The notes: a model not told the origin generated them from the sequence alone. 64,000 nt of DNA from an uncultured Prevotella sp. (GCA_905233165.1 CAJODL010000001.1:329280-393279), one strand, 5' to 3'. Positions 27,112-38,608 are shown, counted from the first letter of the stretch. Numbers and translations: made by a program.

Positions 27112-27260
27112 CAAATTTATGGCCTCTACCCGACATATACCGCTAGGTAAGCCGTGAATTAGCCGGTGCGACCTTGGAAAAAAAGCTCCTCGGTTAGCAT
27201 CGCTTATGCTGTCGGTAATAATTAATATATAAATAAGTATAAACAAAAAAATTAAAAAAA
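27112..27260 (+). promoter_or_regulatory. Untranslated leader of rpsL, possibly structured
   Basis: About 150 nt without a reading frame. Short pairings can be seen: AGCAT/ATGCT with loop CGCTT near 27200, and ACC-GGA against TCC-GGT near 27169-27195. The AT-rich last 40 nt lead to the rpsL start. It may be an autoregulatory leader, but I recognise no known family. Confidence 0.35.
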
Positions 27261-27644
27261 ATGCCTACAATTCAACAATTGGTAAGAAAAGGCAGGAAGG
27301 TACTTGTAGACAAGAGCAAGTCACCAGCTTTGGACTCATGTCCACAGCGTCGTGGGGTGTGCGTGCGTGTGTATACAACTACCCCTAAGAAGCCTAACTC
27401 GGCTATGCGTAAGGTAGCCCGTGTTCGTCTGACGAACACAAAAGAAGTGAACTCATACATTCCTGGAGAAGGACACAACCTGCAGGAGCACTCTATCGTG
27501 CTTGTGCGTGGTGGTCGTGTAAAAGACTTGCCAGGTGTACGTTATCACATCGTACGTGGAACACTGGATACAGCTGGTGTAGCATCACGTACACAGCGTC
27601 GCTCTAAGTACGGAGCAAAGAGACCAAAAGCTGCAAAGAAGTAA
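27261..27644 (+). CDS. rpsL: Ribosomal protein uS12
   Basis: A 127-residue decoding-centre protein. TTPKKPNSA has Lys43, and GRVKDLPGV has the second conserved Lys; both are the residues of streptomycin-sensitive ribosomes. First gene of the cluster, 103 bp before rpsG. Confidence 0.97.
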   Translation: MPTIQQLVRKGRKVLVDKSKSPALDSCPQRRGVCVRVYTTTPKKPNSAMRKVARVRLTNTKEVNSYIPGEGHNLQEHSIVLVRGGRVKDLPGVRYHIVRGTLDTAGVASRTQRRSKYGAKRPKAAKK

Positions 27645-27747
27645 AAAAACAGTAAACGGTCTTAAAATTAGAAATCAGGTTGAGTAAATGACCCGTGAAG
27701 GGCATTGAAGCCAAAGTAAGACAACCAAGAAATTTTAAAAGCTAAAA
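27645..27747 (+). promoter_or_regulatory. rpsL-rpsG spacer, possible S7 control site
   Basis: A 103-nt spacer in an otherwise tight operon. It contains GAGTAAATGACCCGTGAAGGG, near 27680-27700, whose first part resembles GAGCAAATGAC in the fusA-rpsJ spacer. In E. coli S7 represses its own mRNA from the same position; whether that holds here is inference. Confidence 0.3.
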
Positions 27748-28224
27748 ATGAGAAAAGCAAAACCAAAGAAGAGGGTGATCCTACCAGATCCCGTTTACAA
27801 TGACCAGAAAGTGTCAAAGTTTGTCAACCATCTGATGTATGATGGCAAGAAGAATACCTCTTATGAGATCTTCTATGCAGCTATCAACACAGTAGGTGAA
27901 AAGATGAAGGAAGAAGAGAAGTCTGCGCTTGATATATGGAAGCAGGCTTTGGATAACGTTACTCCACACGTGGAGGTTAAGAGCCGCCGTATTGGTGGTG
28001 CTACATTCCAGGTGCCAACAGAAATTCGCCCTGACCGCAGGGAATCTATCTCTATGAAGAATCTTATCTCTTTCGCTCGTAAGCGTGGTGGTAAGGGTAT
28101 GGCTGATAAACTCGCAGCGGAGATTATGGATGCATATAACAACCAGGGTGGTGCCTTCAAGCGTAAGGAAGATATGCACCGCATGGCTGAGGCTAACCGT
28201 GCTTTTGCACATTTCCGTTTTTAA
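27748..28224 (+). CDS. rpsG: Ribosomal protein uS7
   Basis: A 158-residue protein that nucleates the 30S head. The start MRKAKPKKR and the segments [15 protein letters not shown] and NRAFAHFRF are typical. It stands between rpsL and fusA as in most bacteria. Confidence 0.97.
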   Translation: MRKAKPKKRVILPDPVYNDQKVSKFVNHLMYDGKKNTSYEIFYAAINTVGEKMKEEEKSALDIWKQALDNVTPHVEVKSRRIGGATFQVPTEIRPDRRESISMKNLISFARKRGGKGMADKLAAEIMDAYNNQGGAFKRKEDMHRMAEANRAFAHFRF

Positions 28225-28252
28225 TTTAATAATGTAAATTAGTTCTACAGAA

Positions 28253-30373
28253 ATGGCAAAACACGATCTTCATTTGACAAGAAACATCGGTATCATGGCT
28301 CATATCGATGCCGGTAAGACAACAACTTCAGAGCGTATTCTCTTCTATACAGGTAAGACTCATAAGATTGGTGAGGTGCACGAAGGTGCTGCAACAATGG
28401 ACTGGATGGAGCAGGAGCAGGAGCGTGGTATCACTATTACCTCTGCTGCTACAACATGTTTCTGGAAGTATAATGACAAGCAGTATAAGATTAACCTTAT
28501 CGACACTCCGGGACACGTAGACTTTACCGCTGAGGTAGAGCGTTCTTTGCGTGTACTCGATGGCGCAGTTGCTACTTATTGTGCAGTAGGTGGCGTAGAG
28601 CCTCAGTCAGAGACTGTATGGCGCCAGGCTGATAAGTACGAAGTACCTCGTATCGGATATGTAAACAAGATGGACCGTTCTGGTGCAAACTTCTTTGATG
28701 TTGTGCAGCAGATGAAGGATGTACTGGGTGCAAATCCTGTACCTCTCTGCGTTCCAATCGGTGCAGAAGAGACTTTCAAGGGACTCGTTGACCTCGTTAA
28801 GATGAAGGCTATCCTTTGGCATGACGAGACAATGGGTGCTGACTATGACGTAGAAGAGATTCCAGCTGACCTCGTTGACGAGTGCAACGAATGGCGTGAA
28901 AAGCTTCTCGAGTCAGCAGCTAACTTCGACGAGGCTCTCATGGAGAAGTATTTCGACGATCCTTCTACTATCACAGAAGATGAGATTATCGCTGCTATCC
29001 GTAAGGGAACACTTGCTTTGGAGTGTGTGCCTATGCTTTGTGGTTCTTCATTCAAGAACAAGGGCGTGCAGACAATGCTTGACTACGTTTGCGCATTGCT
29101 TCCTTCTCCACTGGATAACCCAGAGGTAATTGGAACAGAGCCAGGTGACGAGTCTGTAGAAGTTAAGTTCGAGGCAAAAGAAGATGCTCCAACAGCTGCT
29201 CTTGCATTCAAGATCGCTACGGACCCATACGTAGGACGTCTCGTATTCTTCCGCGTATACTCAGGTAAGATTGAGGCGGGTTCTTACGTATATAACCCAC
29301 GTTCTGGTAAGAAGGAGCGTATCAGCCGCCTCTTCCAGATGCACTCAAACAAGCAGAATCCTGTTGACGAAATCGCTGCAGGTGATATAGGTTCTGGCGT
29401 AGGTTTCAAGGATATCCGTACAGGTGATACACTCTGTGATGAAGATCATCAGATTGTATTGGAGTCTATGACCTTCCCTGATACCGTGATTTCTATCGCA
29501 GTAGAGCCAAAGTCTCAGGCTGATATTGCAAAACTTGACAATGGTCTTGCAAAACTTGCTGAAGAAGATCCAACATTCACAGTTCGTACTGATGAGCAGA
29601 GCGGTCAGACCGTTATCAGCGGTATGGGTGAGTTGCACCTCGATATCATCATCGACCGTCTGAAGCGTGAGTTCAAGGTTGAATGTAACCAGGGTAAGCC
29701 ACAGGTTAACTACAAGGAAGCAATCACCAAGGAAGTTAATCTCCGCGAGGTTTATAAGAAACAGTCTGGTGGTCGCGGTAAGTTCGCTGATATCATCGTT
29801 AACATCGGTCCTAAGGATGAAGACTATAAGGATGGCGATTTGCAGTTCATCAATGAGGTGAAGGGTGGTAATGTGCCTAAGGAATTCATTCCTGCTGTTC
29901 AGAAGGGCTTCGAAGATTGCCTCAAGAGCGGTGTCCTCGGTGGATATCCTGTAACAGGTCTGAAGGTAACACTTATCGATGGTAGTTTCCACCCAGTTGA
30001 CTCTGACCAGTTGTCATTCGAACTCGCTGCTCGCAACGCCTTCAAGAATGCATGTCCTAAGGCAGGTCCTTGCCTCATGGAGCCAATCATGAAGGTAGAG
30101 GTTGTAACACCAGAAGAGAACATGGGTGACGTAATCGGCGACCTCAACAAGCGTCGTGGTATGGTACAGGGTATGGAAGATGCTCGCTCAGGTGCTAAGG
30201 TCGTTAAGGCTATGGTTCCACTGGCTGAGATGTTCGGATATGTAACAGCATTGCGTACCATTACATCAGGTCGTGCTACTTCTTCTATGGAATATGACCA
30301 CCATGAGCCAGTATCTAGCTCTATCGCCAAGACAATCTTGGAAGAGAACGGCGGTCGCGCTGATTTGGTATAA
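28253..30373 (+). CDS. fusA: Elongation factor G
   Basis: A 706-residue translocation GTPase. The G motifs are AHIDAGKTT (G1), DTPGHVDF (G3) and NKMD (G4); [17 protein letters not shown] marks domain III and the C-terminal domains IV and V are complete. It is the ordinary EF-G in the str operon. tuf does not follow, as usual in Bacteroidetes. Confidence 0.97.
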   Translation: MAKHDLHLTRNIGIMAHIDAGKTTTSERILFYTGKTHKIGEVHEGAATMDWMEQEQERGITITSAATTCFWKYNDKQYKINLIDTPGHVDFTAEVERSLRVLDGAVATYCAVGGVEPQSETVWRQADKYEVPRIGYVNKMDRSGANFFDVVQQMKDVLGANPVPLCVPIGAEETFKGLVDLVKMKAILWHDETMGADYDVEEIPADLVDECNEWREKLLESAANFDEALMEKYFDDPSTITEDEIIAAIRKGTLALECVPMLCGSSFKNKGVQTMLDYVCALLPSPLDNPEVIGTEPGDESVEVKFEAKEDAPTAALAFKIATDPYVGRLVFFRVYSGKIEAGSYVYNPRSGKKERISRLFQMHSNKQNPVDEIAAGDIGSGVGFKDIRTGDTLCDEDHQIVLESMTFPDTVISIAVEPKSQADIAKLDNGLAKLAEEDPTFTVRTDEQSGQTVISGMGELHLDIIIDRLKREFKVECNQGKPQVNYKEAITKEVNLREVYKKQSGGRGKFADIIVNIGPKDEDYKDGDLQFINEVKGGNVPKEFIPAVQKGFEDCLKSGVLGGYPVTGLKVTLIDGSFHPVDSDQLSFELAARNAFKNACPKAGPCLMEPIMKVEVVTPEENMGDVIGDLNKRRGMVQGMEDARSGAKVVKAMVPLAEMFGYVTALRTITSGRATSSMEYDHHEPVSSSIAKTILEENGGRADLV

Positions 30374-30380
30374 ATTAAAG

Positions 30381-30414
30381 AGTACCCGTGAGCAAATGAC
30401 TCTTTACGGGTACT
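30381..30414 (+). promoter_or_regulatory. Hairpin in the fusA-rpsJ spacer
   Basis: AGTACCCGT (30381-30389) and ACGGGTACT (30406-30414) pair perfectly around a 16-nt loop. There is no T run after it, so it is more likely an RNA processing or control element than a terminator. Confidence 0.5.
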
Positions 30415-30454
30415 ACTAATTAAATAATAACAATAAATAAACAAATTAAAAACT

Positions 30455-30760
30455 ATGAGTCAGAAAATCCGTATCAAGCTGAAGTCTTATGACCACACAT
30501 TGGTTGATAAGTCAGCTGAGAAGATTGTAAAGGCCGTTAAGGCAACAGGCGCTATCGTTAGTGGTCCAATTCCACTTCCAACACACAAGCGCATCTATAC
30601 AGTAAACCGTTCTACCTTCGTTAACAAGAAGGCTCGTGAGCAGTTCCAGCTTTCAGACTACAAGCGTCTGATTGATATCTACAGCTCAACAACAAAGACA
30701 GTTGACGCTCTGATGAAGCTCGACCTCCCTTCTGGTGTAGAAGTAGAAATAAAGGTGTAG
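30455..30760 (+). CDS. rpsJ: Ribosomal protein uS10
   Basis: A 101-residue protein of the 30S head, also NusE in antitermination. [14 protein letters not shown] at the start and [11 protein letters not shown] at the end are diagnostic. First gene of the S10 part of the cluster. Confidence 0.97.
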   Translation: MSQKIRIKLKSYDHTLVDKSAEKIVKAVKATGAIVSGPIPLPTHKRIYTVNRSTFVNKKAREQFQLSDYKRLIDIYSSTTKTVDALMKLDLPSGVEVEIKV

Positions 30761-30806
30761 TAAATTATTAAACGTAACAAGGAATAAATTAAAAATTTAA
30801 ATTGAA

Positions 30807-31421
30807 ATGCCAGGATTAATTGGAAGAAAAATCGGAATGACATCCGTTTTCAGTGCCGACGGTAAGAACACACCGTGCACTGTCATCGAAGCTGGTCCTT
30901 GTGTCGTAACCCAGGTAAAGACCGTTGAGAAAGACGGTTATGCTGCATATCAGCTTGGTTTCGGCGAGCGTAAAGAGTCTCGTGCAACCAAACCAATGAT
31001 GGGAGCCTTCAAGAAGGCTGGCACAACACCAAAACAGCACTTGGCCGAGTTCAAATTCGACGAGGAGAAAAACCTCGGAGACACCATTACAGCAGAAATC
31101 TTCTCTGAAGGCGACTTCGTTGACGTTGTCGGCACTTCAAAGGGTAAAGGTTTCCAGGGTGTTGTAAAGCGTCACGGTTTTGGTGGCGTAGGACAGGCTA
31201 CACACGGTCAGGATGACCGCCTTCGTAAGCCAGGTTCTATCGGTGCCTGCTCATACCCAGCAAAGGTGTTCAAGGGCATGCGCATGGGTGGACACATGGG
31301 CAACGAGCGTGTTACAACGCAGAATCTGCGAGTTATTAAAGTTATCCCAGAGAGCAACCTCGTTATCGTAAAGGGCTCTGTTGCAGGATATAATGGTTCA
31401 ACAGTATTAATCAAGAAGTAA
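30807..31421 (+). CDS. rplC: Ribosomal protein uL3
   Basis: A 204-residue 50S protein that reaches the peptidyl-transferase centre. [13 protein letters not shown] at the start and the loop [12 protein letters not shown], which includes the Gln that is methylated in many bacteria, identify it. Ends 4 nt before rplD. Confidence 0.97.
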   Translation: MPGLIGRKIGMTSVFSADGKNTPCTVIEAGPCVVTQVKTVEKDGYAAYQLGFGERKESRATKPMMGAFKKAGTTPKQHLAEFKFDEEKNLGDTITAEIFSEGDFVDVVGTSKGKGFQGVVKRHGFGGVGQATHGQDDRLRKPGSIGACSYPAKVFKGMRMGGHMGNERVTTQNLRVIKVIPESNLVIVKGSVAGYNGSTVLIKK

Positions 31422-31425
31422 GGTC

Positions 31426-32055
31426 ATGGAAGTAAATGTATTAGACATACAGGGCAAAGAGACAGGCCGCAAGGTGGTTCTGAACGATGCTATCTACGCT
31501 ATCGAGCCTAACGACCATGTTCTCTACCTCGATGTAAAGCAGTATCTCGGCAATCAGCGTCAGGGTACAGCAAAGGCAAAAGAGCGCAGCGAAATGTCTG
31601 GCTCAACACGCAAACTCGGTCGTCAGAAAGGTGGCGGCGGCGCACGTCGTGGTGATATCAACTCACCAGTGCTCGTTGGTGGTGCACGTGTATTCGGCCC
31701 ACGCCCACGCGATTACCGCACAAAGCTCAATTTAAAAACAAAGCAGCTCGCTCGTAAGAGTGCTCTCTCATACAAGGTACAGGAGAATGGTATCGTTGTT
31801 GTTGAAGACTTCAACATCCAGACACCAAAGACTAAGGAAATCCTCAACATCATGAAGGCCCTTGGCGTTGATGGTAAGAAGGTACTCTTCCTTATGCCTG
31901 AAGAGAATAAGAGTGTATATCTTTCAGCTCGCAACCTGCAGAAGGTAGAGGTGATGGGTGCAGCAATGCTCAACGCCTACAAGGTGATGAACGCTGACAC
32001 AGTCGTACTCTGCGAGAACGCTGTTAAGAAAATAGAAGAAGTCTTAATCAAGTAA
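31426..32055 (+). CDS. rplD: Ribosomal protein uL4
   Basis: A 209-residue exit-tunnel protein. The extended loop [18 protein letters not shown] is the part that reaches the tunnel constriction and is the place of macrolide mutations. In E. coli it represses the S10 operon; no matching leader is evident here. Confidence 0.97.
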   Translation: MEVNVLDIQGKETGRKVVLNDAIYAIEPNDHVLYLDVKQYLGNQRQGTAKAKERSEMSGSTRKLGRQKGGGGARRGDINSPVLVGGARVFGPRPRDYRTKLNLKTKQLARKSALSYKVQENGIVVVEDFNIQTPKTKEILNIMKALGVDGKKVLFLMPEENKSVYLSARNLQKVEVMGAAMLNAYKVMNADTVVLCENAVKKIEEVLIK

Positions 32056-32077
32056 ACTTAAAAAGGAGAAACAGATT

Positions 32078-32371
32078 ATGGCATTTATCATTAAGCCCAT
32101 TGTCACTGAGAAGATGACAAGGATTACAGAAAAGCGGCCAAACCGCTATGGCTTCATCGTTAAGCCAGAGGCCAACAAGATCCAGATTAAGCAGGAGGTT
32201 GAGGCTCGCTACAATGTTACAGTAGAAGACGTTAACACTATGAGATATGCAGGTAAGCGCTCAAGCCGCTATACAAAGGCAGGTCTTATCCGTGGTCAGA
32301 AGAACGCCTTCAAGAAAGCAATCGTTACTCTTAAAGAGGGCGAGGAAATAGATTTTTACAGCAATATATAA
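32078..32371 (+). CDS. rplW: Ribosomal protein uL23
   Basis: A 97-residue protein at the tunnel exit that docks trigger factor and SRP. IIKPIVTEKMT and NRYGFIVKPEANKIQIKQEVE are typical. AAGGAG stands about 10 nt before the ATG, an unusually good Shine-Dalgarno sequence for this phylum. Confidence 0.96.
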   Translation: MAFIIKPIVTEKMTRITEKRPNRYGFIVKPEANKIQIKQEVEARYNVTVEDVNTMRYAGKRSSRYTKAGLIRGQKNAFKKAIVTLKEGEEIDFYSNI

Positions 32372-32380
32372 TATTAGAAA

Positions 32381-33208
32381 ATGGCAGTACGTAAATTAAA
32401 ACCAGTTACACCTGGTCAAAGACACAAAGTTATTGGCACGTTCGAGGATATTACTGCATCCGTGCCAGAGAAGTCTCTCGTTTACGGTAAGCGTTCTACC
32501 GGTGGTCGAAACAACACTGGTAAGATGACTGTCCGTTACAAAGGCGGTGGTCACAAGAAGAAGTTCCGTATGATCGACTTCAAACGAGAGAAAGATGGTG
32601 TTCCAGCTGTAGTAAAGTCAATAGAGTATGATCCAAACCGTTCGGCTCGTATCGCTCTGTTGTACTATGTTGACGGTGAAAAACGTTACATTATTGCTCC
32701 TAACGGACTTCAGGTAGGTGCTACATTGATGTCTGGTGCGGAGGCTGCTCCTGAGGTAGGTAACGCCCTTCCTCTAGCAAGCATCCCAGTAGGTACCGTT
32801 ATCCACAACATCGAGCTTCGTCCTGGACAGGGCGCTCTGCTCGTACGTTCGGCAGGTAATTTCGCCCAGTTGACTTCTCGTGAAGGCAGTTACTGTGTAA
32901 TTAAACTCCCTTCAGGCGAAACACGTAAGGTGCTTTCTGCTTGTAAGGCAACAGTAGGAGCTGTTGGCAACTCTGACCATGCTCTTGAGCAGTCAGGTAA
33001 GGCAGGACGCTCACGCTGGCTCGGTCGTCGTCCACACAACCGTGGTGTTGTAATGAACCCAGTTGATCACCCAATGGGTGGTGGTGAAGGACGTCAGTCA
33101 GGCGGACACCCACGTTCACGTAAGGGCTTATATGCTAAGGGTCTCAAGACTCGTGCTCCCAAGAAGCAAAGCAATAAGTACATTATAGAAAGAGCTAACA
33201 AGAAGTAA
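32381..33208 (+). CDS. rplB: Ribosomal protein uL2
   Basis: A 275-residue protein needed for subunit joining and peptidyl transfer. [12 protein letters not shown] contains the conserved His of the functional loop. Length is normal and the gene sits 9 nt after rplW. Confidence 0.97.
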   Translation: MAVRKLKPVTPGQRHKVIGTFEDITASVPEKSLVYGKRSTGGRNNTGKMTVRYKGGGHKKKFRMIDFKREKDGVPAVVKSIEYDPNRSARIALLYYVDGEKRYIIAPNGLQVGATLMSGAEAAPEVGNALPLASIPVGTVIHNIELRPGQGALLVRSAGNFAQLTSREGSYCVIKLPSGETRKVLSACKATVGAVGNSDHALEQSGKAGRSRWLGRRPHNRGVVMNPVDHPMGGGEGRQSGGHPRSRKGLYAKGLKTRAPKKQSNKYIIERANKK

Positions 33209-33233
33209 ACCCACAAATTAAAGAAAAGAAATT

Positions 33234-33500
33234 ATGAGTCGTTCACTTAAAAAGGGTCCATATATCAACGTTTCTCTCGAGAAGAAAATTCTCGCTATGA
33301 ATGAGAGCGGTAAGAAGAGTGTCGTAAAGACATGGGCCAGAGCTTCTGTAATCTCACCTGATTTCGTGGGTCATACAGTAGCTGTTCATAACGGTAACAA
33401 ATTCATTCCTGTCTATGTGACGGAGAACATGGTCGGACACAAGTTCGGCGAGTTTGCTCCAACACGTCGTTTCGGCGGACATGCCGGTAACAAGAAATAA
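33234..33500 (+). CDS. rpsS: Ribosomal protein uS19
   Basis: An 88-residue 30S head protein. [12 protein letters not shown] and [14 protein letters not shown] are diagnostic. Confidence 0.97.
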   Translation: MSRSLKKGPYINVSLEKKILAMNESGKKSVVKTWARASVISPDFVGHTVAVHNGNKFIPVYVTENMVGHKFGEFAPTRRFGGHAGNKK

Positions 33501-33530
33501 GACGGGCTAATCCATTAAAAAGAAAACGAA

Positions 33531-33935
33531 ATGGGAGCAAGAAAACATAACGCTGCTGAAGCTATTAAAGCGGCTAAAAAGAATCAATACTTTGCCAAGC
33601 TCGTTGGTGTGCCCTCATCTCCACGCAAGATGCGCTACGTTGTAGACATGATTCGTGGCATGGAGGTAAACAGAGCTCTTGGCGTACTCCGTTTCTCTAA
33701 GAAGCAGGCTTCTGCTGATGTTGAGAAACTGTTGCGCTCTGCTATCGCAAACTGGGAGGTCAAGAATGACCGCAAAGCTGAAGATGGCGAGTTGTATATC
33801 TCAAAGATATTTGTTGACGAAGGCGTAACAATGAAGCGTATGCGTCCTGCACCACAGGGACGTGGATATCGCATCCGTAAACGTTCAAATCACGTAACGC
33901 TGTTTGTAGACACAAAAACCAATGATGAAAAATAA
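33531..33935 (+). CDS. rplV: Ribosomal protein uL22
   Basis: A 134-residue tunnel protein. The loop [19 protein letters not shown] is the beta-hairpin that lines the exit tunnel. Five nt separate it from rpsC. Confidence 0.97.
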   Translation: MGARKHNAAEAIKAAKKNQYFAKLVGVPSSPRKMRYVVDMIRGMEVNRALGVLRFSKKQASADVEKLLRSAIANWEVKNDRKAEDGELYISKIFVDEGVTMKRMRPAPQGRGYRIRKRSNHVTLFVDTKTNDEK

Positions 33936-33940
33936 GTAGT

Positions 33941-34675
33941 ATGGGACAGAAAGTAAATCCAATAGCAAATCGCCTCGGCATTGTCCGCGGCTGGGATTCA
34001 AACTGGTTCGGTGGTAAGAGCTTCGGTGAGAATCTCGTAGAGGATCAGAAAATACGTAAGTACCTCAACGAGCGTCTTGCAAAAGCCAGCGTATCACGCA
34101 TTGTCATCGAGCGCACTTTGAAGCGTGTCACTATCACTATTTGCACTGCCCGTCCGGGTATTGTCATTGGTAAAGGTGGACAGGATGTAGATAAGTTGAA
34201 GGAAGAATTGAAGAAGCTCTATGGTAAGGAGATTCAAATCAATATCTTCGAAATAAAGAAACCTGACCTCGATGCTAATATCGTTGCTAATTCTATCGCT
34301 CGCCAGGTAGAAGGCAAGATAGCATACCGTCGCGCTATTAAGATGGCTATCCAGAATACTATGCGCGCTGGTGCAGAAGGTATCAAGGTTCAGATTTCTG
34401 GTCGTCTGAATGGTGCAGAAATCGCACGTTCAGAAATGCTCAAAGAAGGTCGTACACCACTGCATACATTCCGTGCAGATATCGACTACTGTAAGACAGA
34501 AGCTCTTACAAAGGTCGGACTCCTCGGTATTAAGGTATGGATCTGCCGTGGTGAGGTTTACGGAAAACGTGATCTCGCACCTAACTTCTCTCAGGAGAAG
34601 GCTGGCGGCAACCGTCCTGGCGCAGGTCGTCGCGAAGGTCGTGGTGGAAACCGTAAGAGAAACAATAATCGTTAA
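33941..34675 (+). CDS. rpsC: Ribosomal protein uS3
   Basis: A 244-residue protein at the mRNA entry. It begins [14 protein letters not shown] and has the KH motif [14 protein letters not shown]. The tail is rich in Gly, Arg and Asn. Confidence 0.97.
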   Translation: MGQKVNPIANRLGIVRGWDSNWFGGKSFGENLVEDQKIRKYLNERLAKASVSRIVIERTLKRVTITICTARPGIVIGKGGQDVDKLKEELKKLYGKEIQINIFEIKKPDLDANIVANSIARQVEGKIAYRRAIKMAIQNTMRAGAEGIKVQISGRLNGAEIARSEMLKEGRTPLHTFRADIDYCKTEALTKVGLLGIKVWICRGEVYGKRDLAPNFSQEKAGGNRPGAGRREGRGGNRKRNNNR

Positions 34676-34689
34676 AACAAGAAGCTACT

Positions 34690-35118
34690 ATGTTACAGCC
34701 AAAAAGAGTAAAATATAGAAGACCGCAAGATGGACGTGGCAATAAAGGCAACGCCCACCGTGGTACACAGCTTGCTTTCGGTTCTTTCGGTATTAAGACC
34801 CTTGAACCAAAGTGGATAGATAGCAGACAAATAGAGGCTGCCCGTGTGGCAATCAACCGTAAGATGAACCGTGAAGGTCAGGTGTGGATTCGTATTTTCC
34901 CTGATAAACCAATCACAAGAAAGCCTGCGGATGTACGTATGGGTAAAGGTAAGGGTGACCCAGCAGGATGGGTGGCTCCTGTAACACCAGGACGTATCCT
35001 CTTCGAGATTGAAGGCGTTCCTTTCGATATCGCAAAAGAGGCTCTTAGACTTGGAGCACAGAAATTGCCTGTTAAAACAAAATTTGTTGTACGTCGTGAT
35101 TACGACAAAAACGCTTAA
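34690..35118 (+). CDS. rplP: Ribosomal protein uL16
   Basis: A 142-residue protein at the A-site tRNA elbow. [13 protein letters not shown] and [14 protein letters not shown] are typical. Three nt before rpmC. Confidence 0.97.
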   Translation: MLQPKRVKYRRPQDGRGNKGNAHRGTQLAFGSFGIKTLEPKWIDSRQIEAARVAINRKMNREGQVWIRIFPDKPITRKPADVRMGKGKGDPAGWVAPVTPGRILFEIEGVPFDIAKEALRLGAQKLPVKTKFVVRRDYDKNA

Positions 35119-35121
35119 ACT

Positions 35122-35316
35122 ATGAAGATTAAAGAATTAAAAGAACTTGATGTCAAGGAATTGACAGAGAAGTTGGAGAATGCCGAGTCAGCTCTCGAGA
35201 CAATGAAGCTGAACCACACAGTGTCTCCCCTCGAGAATCCATCACAGATTAAAGCGGCTCGTCGTGACATCGCACGTATGAAAACAGAGATTCGCTTACG
35301 TGAACTTAATAAATAA
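35122..35316 (+). CDS. rpmC: Ribosomal protein uL29
   Basis: A 64-residue helical hairpin at the tunnel exit. [14 protein letters not shown] at the start and [15 protein letters not shown] at the end are standard. Confidence 0.95.
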   Translation: MKIKELKELDVKELTEKLENAESALETMKLNHTVSPLENPSQIKAARRDIARMKTEIRLRELNK

Positions 35317-35318
35317 TA

Positions 35319-35585
35319 ATGGTCCAGATGGAAATGCGTAATTTAAGAAAGACAAGACAGGGTGTTGTTACAAGCAACAAGATGGATAAAACCATTGTTA
35401 TTGCATCCAAGTTCAAGGAGAAGCACCCAATCTATGGTAAGTTTGTGCAGAAGACTAAAAAGTATCATGCACATGATGAGAAGAATGAGGCAAATGTAGG
35501 TGATACAGTCCTCATTATGGAGACACGTCCACTCTCCAAGACAAAGAGGTGGAGATTAGTTTCAATAATTGAAAAAGCTAAGTAA
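35319..35585 (+). CDS. rpsQ: Ribosomal protein uS17
   Basis: An 88-residue 16S-binding protein ([25 protein letters not shown]). The first ATG at 35319 lies 2 nt after rpmC. A start at 35328 or 35334 (MEMRNLRK or MRNLRK) would match family lengths better, and I cannot decide. Confidence 0.95.
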   Translation: MVQMEMRNLRKTRQGVVTSNKMDKTIVIASKFKEKHPIYGKFVQKTKKYHAHDEKNEANVGDTVLIMETRPLSKTKRWRLVSIIEKAK

Positions 35586-35587
35586 TT

Positions 35588-35953
35588 ATGATACAGGCAG
35601 AATCAAGACTTACAGTATGTGACAACAGCGGTGCACGTGAGGCTCTTTGCATTCGCGTACTTGGTGGTACACGTCGCCGTTATGCAAGTGTTGGTGACAC
35701 TATCGTCGTTGCTGTCAAGAATGTTATCGCTTCAAGCGATTTAAAGAAAGGTGCAGTATCAAAGGCTCTTATCGTACGTACAAAGAAAGAAATTCGTCGT
35801 GCTGATGGCTCATACATCCGTTTCGATGATAACGCTTGCGTACTTCTTAACAATGCTGGTGAATTGCGTGGCAGCCGTATCTTCGGTCCTGTTGCTCGTG
35901 AACTCCGTGCAGTTAACATGAAGGTGGTTTCTTTGGCGCCTGAGGTACTTTAG
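35588..35953 (+). CDS. rplN: Ribosomal protein uL14
   Basis: A 121-residue protein of the subunit interface. [17 protein letters not shown], shown by its first residues, and FGPVARELR are diagnostic. Confidence 0.97.
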   Translation: MIQAESRLTVCDNSGAREALCIRVLGGTRRRYASVGDTIVVAVKNVIASSDLKKGAVSKALIVRTKKEIRRADGSYIRFDDNACVLLNNAGELRGSRIFGPVARELRAVNMKVVSLAPEVL

Positions 35954-35983
35954 TCTTCACTAACTTCAAAAAAAGTAAAAACA

Positions 35984-36301
35984 ATGAGTAAGTTACATAT
36001 TAAGAAAGACGATACCGTTATTGTTCTTACCGGTAGAGATAAGGGCAAGAAGGGAAAGGTACAGAAGGTGCTCGTTAAAGAAGAGCGCGCAATCGTCGAG
36101 GGTATCAATATGGTATCTAAGAGTCAGAAGCCTTCTGCAAAGAACCCACAAGGTGGTATTGTGAAACAAGAGGCTCCGATTCATATCTCAAACTTGAGCC
36201 TTATTGATCCAAAGAGCGGCAAGGCTACTCGTGTTTCTATCAAGCATGAGGGTAAGAATGTTATCCGTATCTCTAAAAAATCAGGGGAGGAAATCAAGTA
36301 A
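35984..36301 (+). CDS. rplX: Ribosomal protein uL24
   Basis: A 105-residue protein with a KOW motif ([15 protein letters not shown]). Its stop codon overlaps the rplE start (TAATG), so the two are coupled. Confidence 0.97.
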   Translation: MSKLHIKKDDTVIVLTGRDKGKKGKVQKVLVKEERAIVEGINMVSKSQKPSAKNPQGGIVKQEAPIHISNLSLIDPKSGKATRVSIKHEGKNVIRISKKSGEEIK

Positions 36302-36846
36302 TGGAAACAGCACAGTTAAAGAAAGTATACAAGGAGACTATTGCTCCTGAGTTGAAGAAGCAGTTCAACTACTCTTCAGCAATGCAGATTCCTGAGCTGA
36401 AGAAGATTGTTATCAACATGGGTCTCGGTAATGCTACACAGGATAAGAAGATTATCGATGTAGCTATCAACGAGATTACAACAATCACAGGTCAGAAGGC
36501 TGTTGCTACATTCTCTAAGAAGGATATTGCAAACTTCAAGTTGCGTAAAAAGATGCCTATCGGTGTTATGGTTACATTGCGTCGTGAGCGCATGTATGAG
36601 TTCCTTGAGAGACTAGTACGTGTAGCACTGCCACGTATTCGTGACTTCAAGGGTATTCAGTCAAAACTTGATGGTCGTGGAAACTACACCTTGGGTATCC
36701 AGGAGCAGATTATCTTCCCTGAGATAAACATCGATGCTATCGATCGCATACAGGGTATGAATATTACCTTTGTTACAACAGCCAAGACTGATGAGGAAGG
36801 CTATGCTCTTCTCAAGGCCTTTGGTCTGCCATTCAAGAACGCTTAA
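36301..36846 (+). CDS. rplE: Ribosomal protein uL5
   Basis: A 181-residue protein of the 5S rRNA complex. The segments [11 protein letters not shown] and [18 protein letters not shown] are typical. Confidence 0.97.
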   Translation: METAQLKKVYKETIAPELKKQFNYSSAMQIPELKKIVINMGLGNATQDKKIIDVAINEITTITGQKAVATFSKKDIANFKLRKKMPIGVMVTLRRERMYEFLERLVRVALPRIRDFKGIQSKLDGRGNYTLGIQEQIIFPEINIDAIDRIQGMNITFVTTAKTDEEGYALLKAFGLPFKNA

Positions 36847-36858
36847 TTATTATAGAAT

Positions 36859-37161
36859 ATGGCAAAAGAATCAATGAAGGCTCGCGAGGTAAAGCGTGCT
36901 AAAATGGTTGCTAGATATGCTGAGAAGCGTGCAGCTTTGAAGAAGGTAATCGCTACTTCAGAGGATGCTGCAGAACGTTACGAGGCAGCTCGTGCATTGC
37001 AGGCAATACCAAAGAATGCCAATCCTATACGCCTACACAACCGTTGTAAGGTGACAGGACGTCCAAAGGGTTATATTCGCCAGTTTGGTATCTCACGTAT
37101 TCAGTTCCGTGAGATGGCATCTGCTGGTCTTATACCTGGCGTAAAGAAGGCAAGCTGGTAA
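36859..37161 (+). CDS. rpsN: Ribosomal protein uS14, zinc-free form
   Basis: A 100-residue S14 of the long type. The end [20 protein letters not shown]...PGVKKASW is intact, but the paired CxxC zinc ligands of the short form are missing. rpmJ further down is also zinc-free. Confidence 0.95.
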   Translation: MAKESMKAREVKRAKMVARYAEKRAALKKVIATSEDAAERYEAARALQAIPKNANPIRLHNRCKVTGRPKGYIRQFGISRIQFREMASAGLIPGVKKASW

Positions 37162-37245
37162 GAAAAAGAAAGAATTGGAGGAAAAAATCTTCCGTATTAT
37201 TTAATATTGTCGGGGGCGTCCCGATTAATTAAAACATTATTTAAA

Positions 37246-37641
37246 ATGACAGATCCAATAGCAGATTATCTGACACGACTCAGAAACGCAATCATGGCGA
37301 AGCATCGCGTGGTTGAAGTACCTGCGTCAAACCTGAAGAAGGAGATAACAAAAATCCTCTTCGAGAAAGGTTACATTCTGAACTACAAGTTCATTGAAGA
37401 TGGTCCTCAGGGCTCTATTAAGATTGCCTTGAAGTACGATTCTATCACAAAGCAAAACGCTATTAAGAGTTTGCAGCGTGTCTCTACACCTGGCTTGCGT
37501 CAGTATGCCGGTTATAAGGACATGCCGAGAGTAATTAACGGATTGGGCATCGCAATACTGTCCACATCTAAAGGTGTAATGACAGACAAGGAAGCTGCTG
37601 AACAGAAGATTGGTGGCGAAGTCCTTGCTTATGTATATTAA
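37246..37641 (+). CDS. rpsH: Ribosomal protein uS8
   Basis: A 131-residue 16S-binding protein starting MTDPIADYLTRLRNA. The frame is open upstream to a TTG at 37207, but family comparison favours the ATG at 37246. The 84-bp spacer before it holds a small CGGG/CCCG hairpin, unusual in this compact operon. Confidence 0.96.
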   Translation: MTDPIADYLTRLRNAIMAKHRVVEVPASNLKKEITKILFEKGYILNYKFIEDGPQGSIKIALKYDSITKQNAIKSLQRVSTPGLRQYAGYKDMPRVINGLGIAILSTSKGVMTDKEAAEQKIGGEVLAYVY

Positions 37642-37656
37642 TTGGGAGGATTTATT

Positions 37657-38223
37657 ATGTCAAGAATAGGTAAGTTACCAATTACTATCCCTTCAGGTGT
37701 TACAGTATCACAGAATGGCGAAATTGTCACTGTTAAAGGTCCTAAGGGCGAACTCACTCAGAAGGTTGACTCATCTATCAAAGTTATCATTGAGGATGGT
37801 CATGTGAAATTTGAAATAGACGAAAACAGCCCTGTAGAAGTAAAGCAGAAACAGGCTTTCCATGGTCTTTATCGTTCACTCATCAACAACATGGTTGTAG
37901 GTGTCAGTGAGGGCTACAAGAAGACTCTTGAGCTCGTAGGTGTCGGCTATCGTGTGTCAAACAAGGGCAACCTTATTGAGTTCTCACTCGGTTATACCCA
38001 CCCAATCTTCATTGAGCTTCCAAAAGAAGTTAAGGTAGAGACCAAGTCTGAGCGTAATCAGAATCCGCTACTCATCCTTGAGTCTTGCGACAAGCAGCTC
38101 ATTGGTATGATTTGTGCAAAGATCCGTTCTTTCCGTAAGCCAGAGCCTTATAAGGGCAAGGGTATCTTGTTCCAGGGCGAGGTTATCCGCAGAAAGTCTG
38201 GTAAATCAGCAGCGGCTAAGTAA
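37657..38223 (+). CDS. rplF: Ribosomal protein uL6
   Basis: A 188-residue factor-binding protein starting [15 protein letters not shown]. The start at 37657 is preferred over 37642 because GGGAGGA, 6 nt upstream, is a good ribosome binding site. PEPYKGKGI near the end is typical. Confidence 0.96.
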   Translation: MSRIGKLPITIPSGVTVSQNGEIVTVKGPKGELTQKVDSSIKVIIEDGHVKFEIDENSPVEVKQKQAFHGLYRSLINNMVVGVSEGYKKTLELVGVGYRVSNKGNLIEFSLGYTHPIFIELPKEVKVETKSERNQNPLLILESCDKQLIGMICAKIRSFRKPEPYKGKGILFQGEVIRRKSGKSAAAK

Positions 38224-38249
38224 TAATCTTTAAAATATTCTTATCGATT

Positions 38250-38594
38250 ATGAAAACAAAGAAAGTAGAAAGACGAATCAAGATAAAGTATAGAATTCGC
38301 AAGAATGTAACTGGTACAGCAGAGCGTCCACGTCTCAGTGTATTCCGCTCTAATAAGCAGATTTACGTTCAGGTTATTAACGATGTTGACGGGCGTACAC
38401 TGGCTAGTGCTTCATCTTTAGGCATGGAAACAATGCCAAAGATAGAGCAGGCTGCTAAGGTTGGAGCTCTTCTTGCAGAGAAGGCAAAGGCCGCAGGTAT
38501 CACCACAGTAGTATTTGACCGTAATGGCTACCTCTATCATGGTCGCGTAAAGGCACTTGCTGACGCTGCACGTGAAGGTGGTCTTAACTTCTAA
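38250..38594 (+). CDS. rplR: Ribosomal protein uL18
   Basis: A 114-residue 5S rRNA-binding protein with [30 protein letters not shown] and a C-terminal GGLNF. Confidence 0.97.
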   Translation: MKTKKVERRIKIKYRIRKNVTGTAERPRLSVFRSNKQIYVQVINDVDGRTLASASSLGMETMPKIEQAAKVGALLAEKAKAAGITTVVFDRNGYLYHGRVKALADAAREGGLNF

Positions 38595-38608
38595 ACGATA
38601 TTACAGCA

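Noticed and set aside
26796..27146. 116-codon frame upstream of rpsL
   Set aside because: It is AT-driven, runs through the promoter of the ribosomal cluster and has no recognisable sequence.
30381..30414. fusA-rpsJ hairpin as a terminator
   Set aside because: No T run follows, and a stop here would cut off essential ribosomal genes.
37207..37245. Upstream TTG start of rpsH
   Set aside because: The added residues do not fit S8, and an ATG stands at the family start.
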